Source: Lentzea kentuckyensis
GTDB lineage: Bacteria; Actinomycetota; Actinomycetes; Mycobacteriales; Pseudonocardiaceae
Direction of reading: 5' to 3'
NCBI RefSeq assembly: GCF_002150765.1
Contig: NZ_MUYM01000055.1
Coordinates: 1 to 64,000 of the forward strand
DNA: 64,000 nucleotides
The translations under genes and the position numbers were made by a program. The notes beneath the pieces were generated by a model. That model was not told the origin of the DNA and did no database searches. It saw nothing but the letters and a program-made list of their open reading frames with translations. This document shows, one piece after another, positions 9,266-18,098 of this stretch (its first letter is position 1; each line of letters opens with the position of its first letter).

Positions 9266-10093
9266 TCAGTCCAGTGCCACCAGCACCAGGCTGCCGAGCG
9301 CGAGCAGCATGCCGACGCGCTGAGCAGGCCTGATGCGTTCGCCGAGGGTGGTGTGCGCCAGCAGCACGGTGCTCGCCGGATAGAGCGAGGTGAGCAACGC
9401 GACGGTGGCGAGCTGGCCGGACCAGGTGGCCATCACGAACAGCACGTTCGACGTCATGTCCAGCGCACCCGACAGGAGTGCCGGCCGGCGAGCGCCGCCG
9501 GGGAGCACGAAGCCGGCCGCCGTCCGGTAGGCCATCGCGGCCACCAGCGGTATCGACGTGCAGCGGGCGGCGACGAGCGGCCAGAGGCTCTGCGCGTGTC
9601 CCGCGTGCGAGAGCAGCACGAGGAAACCCCCGAGGCCGAGACCGGACACCACGGCGAGCACGAGCGCGCCGCGCGCGGGCGTGGCGGAGGCCGTGCCCAG
9701 TGACACGAGCGGGATCGCCGCCAGTCCACTGACCAGGCCCGCCAGCACGAGCGTGGAAGGGCTGCCCTGGCCGAGGATGCCCACCAGCACGGGCAGCGCG
9801 GCACCCACCGCCGCGGAGACAGGAGCGACCACGCTCATCGCACCGGTGGCAAGCGCCCGGTACAGGCACACGGTGGCCACGCCACCACAGACTCCCGCTG
9901 CCGCGCCCCACGTCAGGTCCGCCGGGCTGGCGGTGTCCGACAGTGCGACGGCGCCGGCGACCGCGACGACCAGGCCGGCGAGGTTGGACCACAGCACGAC
10001 CGTCCACACTCGGGCGCGCTTTGTCGCGATTCCTCCGAAGAAATCTCCGGCACCCAGGGTAAATGCAGAAAAGATGGCGAGGGCTGCTCCCAT
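9266..10093 (-). CDS. DMT/EamA-type membrane transporter
   Basis: 275 residues, almost entirely hydrophobic, with about ten predicted transmembrane helices in two five-helix EamA halves. The second half ends near TSLYPASTVLLAHTTLGERIRPAQRVGM, typical of this family. Such proteins usually export or import metabolites through the cytoplasmic membrane. It is transcribed away from the sugar-acid operon, and its stop lies 19 bp from the convergent IclR gene. The substrate is unknown: a sugar-acid-related metabolite or a biosynthetic intermediate are both possible. The ribosome site before ATG 10093 is weak. Confidence 0.85.
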   Translation of the reverse strand: MGAALAIFSAFTLGAGDFFGGIATKRARVWTVVLWSNLAGLVVAVAGAVALSDTASPADLTWGAAAGVCGGVATVCLYRALATGAMSVVAPVSAAVGAALPVLVGILGQGSPSTLVLAGLVSGLAAIPLVSLGTASATPARGALVLAVVSGLGLGGFLVLLSHAGHAQSLWPLVAARCTSIPLVAAMAYRTAAGFVLPGGARRPALLSGALDMTSNVLFVMATWSGQLATVALLTSLYPASTVLLAHTTLGERIRPAQRVGMLLALGSLVLVALD

Positions 10094-10700
10094 GGCGGCG
10101 ACGTTACTGCGCTTCGCCGAAATTGGGAAAATACCTCAAGAAAGACTCAAGCCCTCGATGTTCCTTGTTTTGCTGACCAAATATGGTTGTTCTGCGGATT
10201 GAGTGCGAATTATTGGTGAACGTAGCCTGGCGGAGCAGGCCGGAGAGTGGCGGAGCTCTTTTCCTCGTGCGGGGGCCTGCACAGTGCGGTCCGGTGCCGA
10301 TGTCCCCCCGACTTCGGTCCCGGGCCGCACTCGCATGCTCAGCGGTGGTGTCCACCGCCCGCGCCCAGGTCGTCGCGCATCTCGATGGGGATGGACTCCG
10401 CATCTCACGGAAAAACTCACGGGTGGTCAGCGCGAAAGTGCTGTGGCCGGGACCATGTTCTGGCTGCCGGCGACAGGACGACGGGACGCTGGGGGGAGCG
10501 AGCTGGACACCGCATGACCTGTACCGCACCGCCGTGGCGCGGCTGGCGCCCACGCTTCGCACCCCGTTCAGGTGCCTGTGCCTCCGCCCGGCGCTGACCG
10601 GTCCCGGGGTTGGGAAATCTGCTAAATCTCAAACGCAGCCGTTCCACAGGGTGAACGCCGTGCCATATGTTGGCCAACGAAAGCGAAAGGTGGTGCAACG
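10094..10700. other. Non-coding gap between divergent transporter and lactonase operon
   Basis: About 600 bp separating divergently transcribed genes. It starts with an A+T-richer tract (about 10120-10220) suitable for the transporter promoter and ends with the operator-like elements before the lactonase gene. Several small open frames cross it, but none shows a ribosome site or a recognisable domain. I see no RNA gene. Confidence 0.6.
10640..10678 (+). promoter_or_regulatory. Candidate operator region of the sugar-acid operon
   Basis: An inverted repeat CGTTC...GAACG (10640-10657) is followed by the perfect palindrome GTTGGCCAAC (10669-10678), ending 22 bp before the GTG of the lactonase gene. 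A direct repeat of AAATCT lies just upstream (10615-10629). The position suits repressor binding, the IclR protein being the obvious candidate. There is no experimental support and no clear promoter hexamers. Confidence 0.35.
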
Positions 10701-11621
10701 GTGCATCAGACACCGGCAGTGCGCGTCGACGACGAACGGCTGACCGACCTGGTCTCTCCGTCCGCGTCGGTGACCTGGCTCGGCGGTGGAGCTACCTGGA
10801 GCGAGGGCCCGTTGTGGCTGCCGGGAGAGGATGCGGTCATCTGGTCCGACATCCCCGGTGACCGGATTCTGCGGTGGACGGAGTCCACCGGCCAGGTCAC
10901 GGTCGACCGCACGGGGGTGGAGTTCACCAACGGCCGCACGCTCGACCTGGACGGACGAGTGGTCACCTGTTCGCACGGGCGCAGGGCCGTCGAACGGACA
11001 GAAGCCGACGGCAGCACCGCGATCCTCGTCGACCGGTTCGGCTCGGCGCGGTTGAACTCGCCGAACGACGTGGTCGTCGCGTCGGACGGGGCGATCTGGT
11101 TCAGCGACCCGCCCTACGGGATCGTGCAGCCCCACGAAGGACATCTGGGAACGCCGGAGTACGGCGGCAACCACGTGTTCAGGTTCGTCCCCGAGACCGG
11201 CGCTCTCACCGCGGCGGTCGTGGACGTGGAGGAGCCGAACGGACTGGCCTTCTCCCCGGACGAGCGACTGCTGTACGTCTCCGACACCTCCGCGGCACTG
11301 CGCACCGACGGCGGTGGCAACCACTGCATCGTGGTCTACGACGTGCTCGACGACTGGCAGTGCGTCAACGGGCGGTTGTTCGCCGAGATCAACCCCGGCC
11401 TCGCGGACGGGTTCCGCGTCGACGTGCACGGCAACGTGTGGACCTCCAGCGCCGACTCCGTACAGGTGTTCGCACCTGACGGCGTCCGCCTCGGCCAGGT
11501 GCCGGTGCCGGAGACGGTGGGCAACCTGTGCTTCGGCGGGGTGAACTCGGACGTTCTCTACATCGCCGCGACCACCAGCCTGTACCGCCTGCAGACCACG
11601 ACGCGGGGGGCGCGCACGTGA
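10701..11621 (+). CDS. SMP-30/gluconolactonase-family lactonase
   Basis: 306 residues, GTG start with AAAGGTGG eight bases upstream. A six-bladed beta-propeller of the SMP-30/gluconolactonase/luciferin-regenerating family, which hydrolyses sugar lactones to aldonic acids using one divalent metal. Metal-ligand motifs are present: Glu35 in WSEGPLW, Asn in NSPNDVV and PNGLAF, Asp in LADGFRVD. There is no signal peptide, so it is cytoplasmic. It is the first gene of a run that overlaps stop-to-start with the importer ATPase, suggesting that a lactone or its acid is taken up and opened. The exact sugar is not determinable. Confidence 0.9.
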   Translation: MHQTPAVRVDDERLTDLVSPSASVTWLGGGATWSEGPLWLPGEDAVIWSDIPGDRILRWTESTGQVTVDRTGVEFTNGRTLDLDGRVVTCSHGRRAVERTEADGSTAILVDRFGSARLNSPNDVVVASDGAIWFSDPPYGIVQPHEGHLGTPEYGGNHVFRFVPETGALTAAVVDVEEPNGLAFSPDERLLYVSDTSAALRTDGGGNHCIVVYDVLDDWQCVNGRLFAEINPGLADGFRVDVHGNVWTSSADSVQVFAPDGVRLGQVPVPETVGNLCFGGVNSDVLYIAATTSLYRLQTTTRGART

Positions 11622-13078
11622 CCGCGCTCCTGCGAGTAGATCGACTGGTGAAGTCCTTCCACGGCAACCGTGCCGTGGACGACGTCACGTTCGAGATCCC
11701 GCGCGGCAAGATCGTGGCGTTGCTGGGAGAGAACGGCGCCGGCAAGTCCACCGTGATCAAGATGCTGGCCGGGGTCTACCAGAAGGACTCCGGTGACATC
11801 CTCCTCGAGGGGGAGGAACTCACCGGTGCCCGGCACGGGATCTCCTTCGTGCATCAGGATCTCGGCCTGGTCGAGTGGATGACCGTGGCCGAGAACATCG
11901 CCATGGCCACCGGGTTTCCCCGCCGAGGGGGCATGATCTCCTGGCAGGCCGCTCGCGACCAGGCGGCCACGACGCTCGCCCTGGTCGGCGGCGACATCGA
12001 CCCGGACACCCGGATCTTCGACCTGCCGAGGACCGAACGCTCGTTGCTCGCCATCGCCCGCGGGCTCGTGAGCGACCCGAAGCTGCTCGTGCTGGACGAA
12101 CCGACCGCGAGCCTGCCCGCCGCCGACGTGGAGCGGCTGTTCAGCGTTCTGCGCGCACTGCGGGACCAGGGCGTCGGGATGATCTACGTCTCCCACCGGC
12201 TCGACGAGGTGTACGAGATCGCCGACTCGGTCGTGGTCATGCGCGACGGCCGGCTCGTCGGGGAAGGCCCGACCGAGGAGATCACGCCGGACGAACTGGT
12301 GCGGCTGATCGTCGGCAGGCACACCGCGGCGAGTGAGCCCGGCCCGGTCGGCGAGACCACCGTGCTGGAGCTCGACGATGTGCGGGTCGGCGATGTCGGC
12401 CCGGTCGGGTTCCACCTGCGCTCCGGCGAGGTGGTCGGACTGGTCGGCCTGCGCGGCGCTGGTCAGGAGGAGATCGGCCGGGCGGTGGTGGGCGAGCTGC
12501 CACTGCGGGATGGCCGGATGTGCCTGGACGGCGAGGACTTCCGGCCGCGGGACACCGCCGACGCGGTCCGGTCCGGGGTGGGCTTCACGACGTCCAACCG
12601 GGAGACCGACGGTGTCGCGTCGGGATTGTCGGTGCGGGAGAACCTGTTTCTCAATCCGAGTGTGTGGGGACGGCGCGCGTTCGAAGCGGTGCGAACGCGC
12701 ACGGAACGGGTACGGGCGGCCGAGCTGGTGACGGAGTTCGGCGTACGGCCGAACGACACCGAGGTCGCGATGGACACCCTGTCCGGCGGCAACCAGCAGA
12801 AGGTGATCCTGGCCCGCTGGTTCGGCGTCGACCGGAAGGTGGTCGTGCTGGAGGAACCGACGATGGGCGTGGACATCGGTGCCAAGGCCGACATCTACGC
12901 GCTGCTGCGCCAGGCGGGGGAGCGTGGCGTCGCCACTCTGGTCGTGTCCACCGATCTCGAGGAAGTCGCCACGATCTGCCACCGGGCGTTCGTCTTCGAA
13001 CGCGGCCGGGTTCGCGCGGAACTGGCAGGCGATCAACTGACCGTGGCAGCTCTGATCGCCGCCGCGTCCGGACTGTAG
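11618..13078 (+). CDS. Sugar ABC importer, duplicated ATPase (RbsA/MglA type)
   Basis: 486 residues, GTG start inside the GTGA overlap with the lactonase stop, with GGGGG seven bases upstream. Two fused nucleotide-binding domains. The first has an intact Walker A (GENGAGKST) and Walker B (LLVLDEPTAS) but a degenerate signature (DLPRTERSLLAIARG). The second has the usual carbohydrate-importer degenerate Walker A (GLRGAGQEE) and a good signature (LSGGNQQKV). This asymmetry is normal for the CUT2 family that imports ribose, xylose, galactose and related compounds. It works with the permease and lipoprotein encoded immediately downstream. Confidence 0.95.
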   Translation: MTALLRVDRLVKSFHGNRAVDDVTFEIPRGKIVALLGENGAGKSTVIKMLAGVYQKDSGDILLEGEELTGARHGISFVHQDLGLVEWMTVAENIAMATGFPRRGGMISWQAARDQAATTLALVGGDIDPDTRIFDLPRTERSLLAIARGLVSDPKLLVLDEPTASLPAADVERLFSVLRALRDQGVGMIYVSHRLDEVYEIADSVVVMRDGRLVGEGPTEEITPDELVRLIVGRHTAASEPGPVGETTVLELDDVRVGDVGPVGFHLRSGEVVGLVGLRGAGQEEIGRAVVGELPLRDGRMCLDGEDFRPRDTADAVRSGVGFTTSNRETDGVASGLSVRENLFLNPSVWGRRAFEAVRTRTERVRAAELVTEFGVRPNDTEVAMDTLSGGNQQKVILARWFGVDRKVVVLEEPTMGVDIGAKADIYALLRQAGERGVATLVVSTDLEEVATICHRAFVFERGRVRAELAGDQLTVAALIAAASGL

Positions 13079-13092
13079 GACAAGGAGTCTCG

Positions 13093-14160
13093 ATGCCCAC
13101 GCACACCTCGGTGCGTTCAACCGCCTTGGAGCCCCGCAAGGGTGCTCCGGCCTCCCGCCGGCTGGTCACCGTGTACGGCATGGTGCTCGTCACGGCGGCG
13201 CTGTTCCTCTTCTTCGCCCTGCTGTTGCCCGACACCTTCGCCACGCTGCTGAACTTCCGTCTGCTCACCGCCGGCAACGCCGTGCCGCTCATCCTCGCGC
13301 TCGCGGTCACCGTGCCGATGATCGCGGGCAAGATCGACCTCTCGGTGGGGTACGCGCTCGGCCTCTGGCAGGTGCTGGCGCTGTCCCTGCAACTGGCCGG
13401 ACTGGACTACCGGCTGACGATCCTGCTCGTCCTCGTGGGCGGTGCGGCGGTGGGCCTGATCAACGCACTGCTGATCGAACTGGCCCAGGTCGACGCCTTC
13501 GTCGCCACCCTGGCCACCGGCCAGGTGATCTTCGCGATCACCTACTGGTACACCGGCGGCAAACAGGTCGTGGACGCGGACGGGGCGCGAGCGGCCTACT
13601 TCGACGACCTGGCAACGTGGTCGCTGGGACCCGTGCCCGGTCCGTTCGTCATCGCCGTGGTGCTCGCCGTGGCGCTGTGGGTCGTGCTGGAGTTCCTGCC
13701 GATCGGCCGTTACCTCTACGCGGTCGGCGCCAACCCCAGGGCGGCCGAGCTCACCGGCATCCGCCGCCGTCGTTACGTGGTCGGCTCGATGGTCGTCTCC
13801 GGCGTGCTGTGCGCGGTCGGCGGCATCCTGCTCTCGGCCCGCCAAGGTGGTGTGGCACAGGCCAACATCGGCCCGGACTTCATGCTGCCCGCACTCGCCG
13901 CCGCCTTCCTCGGCTCCACCACGATCCGGCCGGGCCGGGTGAACGCGTGGGGCACGCTGCTGGGCGTGGTGATCACCACCATCGGAATCTCCGGCCTGCA
14001 GCAGTTGCTGCCCGGCCGCTTCTACCTCGAGCCGCTGTTCAACGGACTGACGCTGGTCGCGGCGATCACGATCGCCAGCCTGGCCAGCCGCAAACGCCTG
14101 GCCAGCGCCGAACGGCACCAACTCGTCAGCGTTCCGACCGGGAAGGGGAACACGGAGTGA
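13093..14160 (+). CDS. Sugar ABC importer permease (RbsC type)
   Basis: 355 residues. ATG 13093 is preceded by AAGGAG at five bases. About eight to ten transmembrane helices and the BPD_transp_2 pattern of CUT2 permeases, with conserved stretches KIDLSVGYALGL and GRYLYAVGANPRAAELTGI, the latter being the cytoplasmic loop that contacts the ATPase. Located between the ATPase and the binding lipoprotein, whose GTG overlaps its stop. It forms the membrane channel of the importer. Confidence 0.95.
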   Translation: MPTHTSVRSTALEPRKGAPASRRLVTVYGMVLVTAALFLFFALLLPDTFATLLNFRLLTAGNAVPLILALAVTVPMIAGKIDLSVGYALGLWQVLALSLQLAGLDYRLTILLVLVGGAAVGLINALLIELAQVDAFVATLATGQVIFAITYWYTGGKQVVDADGARAAYFDDLATWSLGPVPGPFVIAVVLAVALWVVLEFLPIGRYLYAVGANPRAAELTGIRRRRYVVGSMVVSGVLCAVGGILLSARQGGVAQANIGPDFMLPALAAAFLGSTTIRPGRVNAWGTLLGVVITTIGISGLQQLLPGRFYLEPLFNGLTLVAAITIASLASRKRLASAERHQLVSVPTGKGNTE

Positions 14161-15341
14161 AGACGATCACGCCGACTCGGGTGGCGCTGACGTTCGCCGT
14201 CGCCGCGGGGCTGTTCACCTCGGCCTGTGCCAGCCCGACCGTCGCCGAGCGGGAGGGCCGATCAGCTACCCCCGCGGCGAACGCGGAATCCCTGATCCCG
14301 CAAGGAATCGGTGGTGACGTGCTGGCCGACGCGCGCAAACGGGTCGCCGACAGCCTCGGCGGCACCAGCGGGTTCACCCCGCCCACCCAGCCAGTGCCCG
14401 GCCAACGGACGGGCGGCACGATCGCCTTCGTCGCCGCGGACCTCACCAACGGCGGGGTGAACACCGTCAGCCAGGCGGTGGTCGAGGCCGCGGGCGCGAT
14501 CGGCTGGCGGGTCACCGTGCTGGACGGGAAAGGCAGCGCCCAGGGGCGCACCGACGCGCTGAACCAGGCGATCGCGATGAAGCCGATCGGCATCGTCCTC
14601 GGCGGGTTCGACGCCGCCGAACAGGCGTCCACCATCAAGCAGGCCGCTGAACTCGACATCCCGGTGGTGGGGTGGCACGCGGGACCGAAGCCCGGCCCGA
14701 TGCCGGCCGCGGGCGTGTTCGTCAACGTCACCACCGACCCGCTGGAGGTGGCGTGGCTGGCCGCGGCGTACGCCGTCGCGGACTCCGGCGGCACCGCGGG
14801 CGTGGTGGTGCTGACCGACTCGCAGTACGAGATCGCGGTGCGCAAGGCCAAGGCCATGCAGGAATACGTGCGGCTCTGCACCGGCTGCACGGTTCTGTCC
14901 AATGAGGACTCACCGATCAGCGAGGCGGACGCGCGGATGCCCAGCCTCGTGTCGTCGCTGCTGCAGCGCGATGGCGACCGGTTCGGCTATCTGCTGGCGA
15001 TCAACGGGAACTACTTCGGCGGCGCCAAGTCGGCGTTGCGCGACGCGGGCAGGCGGCCGGACGGCTCACCGAAGTCCGTCGCCGCCGGCGACGGCGACAC
15101 CGCCGAGTTCCAGCGCATCCGCACCGGCGACTACCAGGCGGCCACGGTCGCCGAGCCGATGTTGTTGCAGGGCTGGCAACTCGTGGACGAGCTGAACCGG
15201 GCGGTCGCCGGGCGGGAACCGTCCGGGTTCGTGGCGAAGCCGGCGCTGATCACCAGGAACAACGTCCCCGCCGGCGAGGTCTTCGATCCTCCGTCGGGCT
15301 ACCGGGAGATCTATCGGAAGATGTGGGCGGGAACCTCATGA
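14157..15341 (+). CDS. Sugar-binding lipoprotein of the ABC importer
   Basis: 394 residues, GTG start in a GTGA overlap with the permease. An N-terminal signal with a lipobox-like TSAC (Cys at about residue 23) indicates a membrane-anchored lipoprotein. The body is a periplasmic-binding-protein type I fold as in ribose-binding proteins (IAFVAADLTNGGVNTVSQAVVEAAG; later IVLGGFDAAEQASTIKQAAELDIPVVGWHAG). It is longer than the usual 300-residue RbsB because of an extended N-terminal linker. It delivers substrate to the permease. Ligand unknown, probably a sugar acid or lactone given the neighbours. Confidence 0.93.
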   Translation: MKTITPTRVALTFAVAAGLFTSACASPTVAEREGRSATPAANAESLIPQGIGGDVLADARKRVADSLGGTSGFTPPTQPVPGQRTGGTIAFVAADLTNGGVNTVSQAVVEAAGAIGWRVTVLDGKGSAQGRTDALNQAIAMKPIGIVLGGFDAAEQASTIKQAAELDIPVVGWHAGPKPGPMPAAGVFVNVTTDPLEVAWLAAAYAVADSGGTAGVVVLTDSQYEIAVRKAKAMQEYVRLCTGCTVLSNEDSPISEADARMPSLVSSLLQRDGDRFGYLLAINGNYFGGAKSALRDAGRRPDGSPKSVAAGDGDTAEFQRIRTGDYQAATVAEPMLLQGWQLVDELNRAVAGREPSGFVAKPALITRNNVPAGEVFDPPSGYREIYRKMWAGTS

Positions 15342-16216
15342 CACGGGCGGAAGTGGGCGTCGTCGGCCTCGGGGTGATGGGCTCGGCGATCGCGAGACGG
15401 CTGCTGGAGACCGGCCACGCGGTCCGGGTGTACGACGTGCGGCCGGAGGCGGTGCTGGATCTGGTCGCGGCGGGTGCCGTCGCCTCGGCCACCCCGAAGG
15501 CCGTGGCCGAGGCCGGTCAGGTCGTGCTGTCGCTGAACTCGACGGCCATCGTGGAGCAGGTGGTTTTCGGCGCCGATGGGGTGCTCACCGGAGACTCCTC
15601 GGGAGTGCTGGTGGTCGACATGTCGAGCATCGATCCGGTCAGCACGCGGGAGCTGGCCGCGCGGGCCGGGGAACTCGGCGCGTCCTGGGTGGACGCACCG
15701 CTTTCCGGTGGAGCGCCGGCCGCCGCGCGCGGCGGTCTGACGCTCATGCTCGGTGGTCGCGAGCAGGACGTCGAACGCGCGACCGCGCTGCTCGACGCCC
15801 TCGCCACCCAGATCACCCACATCGGGCCGAGCGGCTCCGGCCAGGCCGTGAAGCTGATCAACCAGGTGCTCGTGGGGTGCACGTTCGCCGCGCTCGCCGA
15901 GTCGGCCGCGCTCGTGCGAGCCGCGGGACTTCGGCCGGACGAGGTGCTGAAGGCGCTCACCGGTGGCCGGGCGGACTCCGTTCTGCTGCAGGAGTTCTTC
16001 ACGAAGTTCGCCGAGGTGGATCTCGCCCCGACCGGGCGCGTCGGGAACATGGTGAAGGACCTGGAGGCGGCACGCGCCTTCGCGCGCTCGGTGGGGGTTC
16101 CCCTGCCGATCACCTCCGCGGTCACCGAACTGCACCACTGGCTGGTCACCGCCGGGCACGGTGACGCCGACAACGCCGCGCTGATGCGGTACTACCTGGA
16201 TCGGGAGAGCGTGTGA
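15338..16216 (+). CDS. NAD(P)-dependent beta-hydroxyacid dehydrogenase (GarR/3-HIBADH family)
   Basis: 292 residues, ATG in an ATGA overlap with the lipoprotein stop. Rossmann motif GLGVMG at 10-15, substrate loop DAPLSGGAPAA, and catalytic Lys172 within SGQAVKLINQ. Family members oxidise or reduce 3-hydroxyisobutyrate, tartronate semialdehyde, 6-phosphogluconate-like or other beta-hydroxyacids. In this operon a tartronate-semialdehyde or sugar-acid role is more likely than valine catabolism, but the substrate is not resolved. Confidence 0.9.
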   Translation: MTRAEVGVVGLGVMGSAIARRLLETGHAVRVYDVRPEAVLDLVAAGAVASATPKAVAEAGQVVLSLNSTAIVEQVVFGADGVLTGDSSGVLVVDMSSIDPVSTRELAARAGELGASWVDAPLSGGAPAAARGGLTLMLGGREQDVERATALLDALATQITHIGPSGSGQAVKLINQVLVGCTFAALAESAALVRAAGLRPDEVLKALTGGRADSVLLQEFFTKFAEVDLAPTGRVGNMVKDLEAARAFARSVGVPLPITSAVTELHHWLVTAGHGDADNAALMRYYLDRESV

Positions 16217-16983
16217 CCCCCTCTTTGTTCGACCTCACGGGCCGCCGCGCGCTGGTGACGGGCTCCAGCAAGGGCATCGGCGCGGCGCTGGCCGCCGGGC
16301 TCGCCGCGGCGGGTGCGGAAGTCGTCCTCAATGGACGGAATTCCGACGCGCTGCGCGTCGCGGCCAAGGAGTTGGCCGAGCGTTGTGGCGGAGTCGTGCA
16401 CACAGCGGCGTTCGACGTGACCGACGAGGCCGCCGTCGAGGCGGCGGTCGAGGGGATCGAGGGCGACGTCGGCCCGATCGACATCCTGGTGAACAACACC
16501 GGGGTGCAGCATCGGGAGCCGATGCTCCAGGTCTCGGCCGAGAACTGGCGCCGCGTCGTCGACACGAACCTGACGAGCGCGTTCATCGTCGGTCGCGCGG
16601 TGGCGGCACGCATGGTCGAACGCGGCCACGGCAAGATCGTCAACGTCTGCTCGGTGCAGAGCTGGCTCGCCAGGCCGGGCATCGCCGCGTACGCGGCCTC
16701 CAAGGGTGGGCTGTCGATGCTCACCAAGGCCATGTGCGCGGAGTGGGCCTCGGCGGGCATCACCGCCAACGGGATCGCGCCCGGCTACGTCATCACCGAA
16801 CTGACCCGTCCCCTGGTGGAGGACCCGCAGTTCGACGCGTGGATCAGGGGCAGGACACCGGCAGGCCGTTGGGCGAGCGTCGAGGACCTCGTCGGCACGC
16901 TCGTGTGGCTGGCCGCTCCCGCCTCCGACTTCGTCAACGGTCAGGTCATCGCCGTCGACGGTGGCCTCACGGCGGTGATCTGA
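16213..16983 (+). CDS. Short-chain dehydrogenase, IdnO/gluconate 5-dehydrogenase-like
   Basis: 256 residues, GTG in a GTGA overlap, GGGAGAG upstream. Classical SDR: cofactor motif TGSSKGIG, NNTG, catalytic Ser147, Tyr160 and Lys164 (YAASK). The opening LFDLTGRRALVTGSSKGIG is typical of gluconate 5-dehydrogenases, which interconvert 5-ketogluconate and gluconate with NADP(H). An L-idonate dehydrogenase-like gene follows at once, so this pair reproduces the two oxidoreductases of the L-idonate pathway (idonate to 5-ketogluconate to gluconate). Specificity is inferred from context. Confidence 0.9.
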   Translation: MTPSLFDLTGRRALVTGSSKGIGAALAAGLAAAGAEVVLNGRNSDALRVAAKELAERCGGVVHTAAFDVTDEAAVEAAVEGIEGDVGPIDILVNNTGVQHREPMLQVSAENWRRVVDTNLTSAFIVGRAVAARMVERGHGKIVNVCSVQSWLARPGIAAYAASKGGLSMLTKAMCAEWASAGITANGIAPGYVITELTRPLVEDPQFDAWIRGRTPAGRWASVEDLVGTLVWLAAPASDFVNGQVIAVDGGLTAVI

Positions 16984-16984
16984 C

Positions 16985-18031
16985 GTGGTGGAGACGATGC
17001 GTGCGGTGGTGGCCCACGCCGCGGGAGACCTGCGGCTGGAGGAACGCAGGCTGCCGCCGGTCGGCCCTGGCCAGGTCGCGGTGCGAATCCGCTACGGAGG
17101 CATCTGCGGCTCCGATCTCCATTACTGGCGGCACGGAGCGGTCGGGGACTTCCGGCTGCGCGAGCCGCTCGTGCTCGGCCACGAGGTGGTCGGCGAGATC
17201 CGTGAGGTGGGCGCGGGCGTCGAGGGACTCGTTCCCGGCGCCCAGGTGGCCGTGCATCCGGCGGCACCGTGCCGTCAGTGCCGGCAGTGCCTGTCCGGAC
17301 AGCGCAACATCTGTGCCAGCACCGCCTACCTCGGCAGCGCGGCCCGTTTCCCACACGTGCAGGGCGGCTTCGCCGAGGTGCTCGTCGTGCCGGCCGACCA
17401 GGTGCACGTCCTTCCGGCAGGGCTGGAACTGCGGCGAGCCGCTGTGGCCGAGCCCGCCGCCGTGGCGTGGCACGCGGTTCGCCGGGCGGGCGACGTGTCC
17501 GGCAAGCGGGTGCTCGTGACCGGAGCCGGCCCGATCGGCTGTCTGGTGGTCGCCGCGCTGCACGCCGCGGGAGCGGCGGAGATCGTGGTGACCGATGTGC
17601 ACGCCGCGCCGCTGGCGGTGGCCAGGGCGGTCGGCGCGACCTCGACCGTGCAGATCGGCACGGCCGAGGCGGCCGCGCTGGACGGGCTGGCCGTGGACGT
17701 CGCGGTCGAGTCGTCCGGCTCCCCGGCCGGGTTCAACACCTGTGTGCACGGAGTGGATCGAGGCGGCCTCGTGGTGGGGCTCGGTCTGCTCCCGCCAGGC
17801 GACACCGCGCTCGCGGCCAACGCGATCATCACCAGGGAACTGACGGTCGTCGGGTCGTTCCGCTTCGACCTGGAGTTCTCCGACGTGCTCGGCGTCCTGC
17901 ACAGCGGCCTGCTGCCGGCGGACCCGGTGATCACCTCGGTGCTGCCGGTCGAGAGCGTGTCCGACGCCTTCGAGCTGGCCGCCGACCCGACCGGTTCGTG
18001 CAAGGTGCTGCTCGACTTCGCGGCCAGCTGA
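16985..18031 (+). CDS. Zinc medium-chain dehydrogenase, L-idonate 5-dehydrogenase-like
   Basis: 348 residues from GTG 16985; ATG 16997 is an equally possible start (344 residues) and neither has an ideal ribosome site. Catalytic zinc ligands lie in GICGSD and GHE. The structural zinc lobe has four Cys (CRQCRQCLSGQRNIC). The nucleotide-binding motif is GAGPIG. The segment GICGSDLHYWRHGAVGDFRL is very close to the idonate/sorbitol dehydrogenase signature (GICGSD.HY...G..G.F). It probably oxidises L-idonate or a similar aldonate/polyol at C5, feeding the SDR encoded one base upstream. Confidence 0.9.
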   Translation: MVETMRAVVAHAAGDLRLEERRLPPVGPGQVAVRIRYGGICGSDLHYWRHGAVGDFRLREPLVLGHEVVGEIREVGAGVEGLVPGAQVAVHPAAPCRQCRQCLSGQRNICASTAYLGSAARFPHVQGGFAEVLVVPADQVHVLPAGLELRRAAVAEPAAVAWHAVRRAGDVSGKRVLVTGAGPIGCLVVAALHAAGAAEIVVTDVHAAPLAVARAVGATSTVQIGTAEAAALDGLAVDVAVESSGSPAGFNTCVHGVDRGGLVVGLGLLPPGDTALAANAIITRELTVVGSFRFDLEFSDVLGVLHSGLLPADPVITSVLPVESVSDAFELAADPTGSCKVLLDFAAS

Positions 18032-18098
18032 GAGCCGTTGACCGCCCGCGGTCACCCCTGCCGGTTTCCCGGTGTCGAATTTTCGAACGGAGTACGTG

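Noticed and set aside
10183..10743. Forward open frame of 186 codons in the gap before the lactonase
   Set aside because: No ribosome site, atypical Arg/Cys-rich translation, and it runs into the lactonase gene in another frame.
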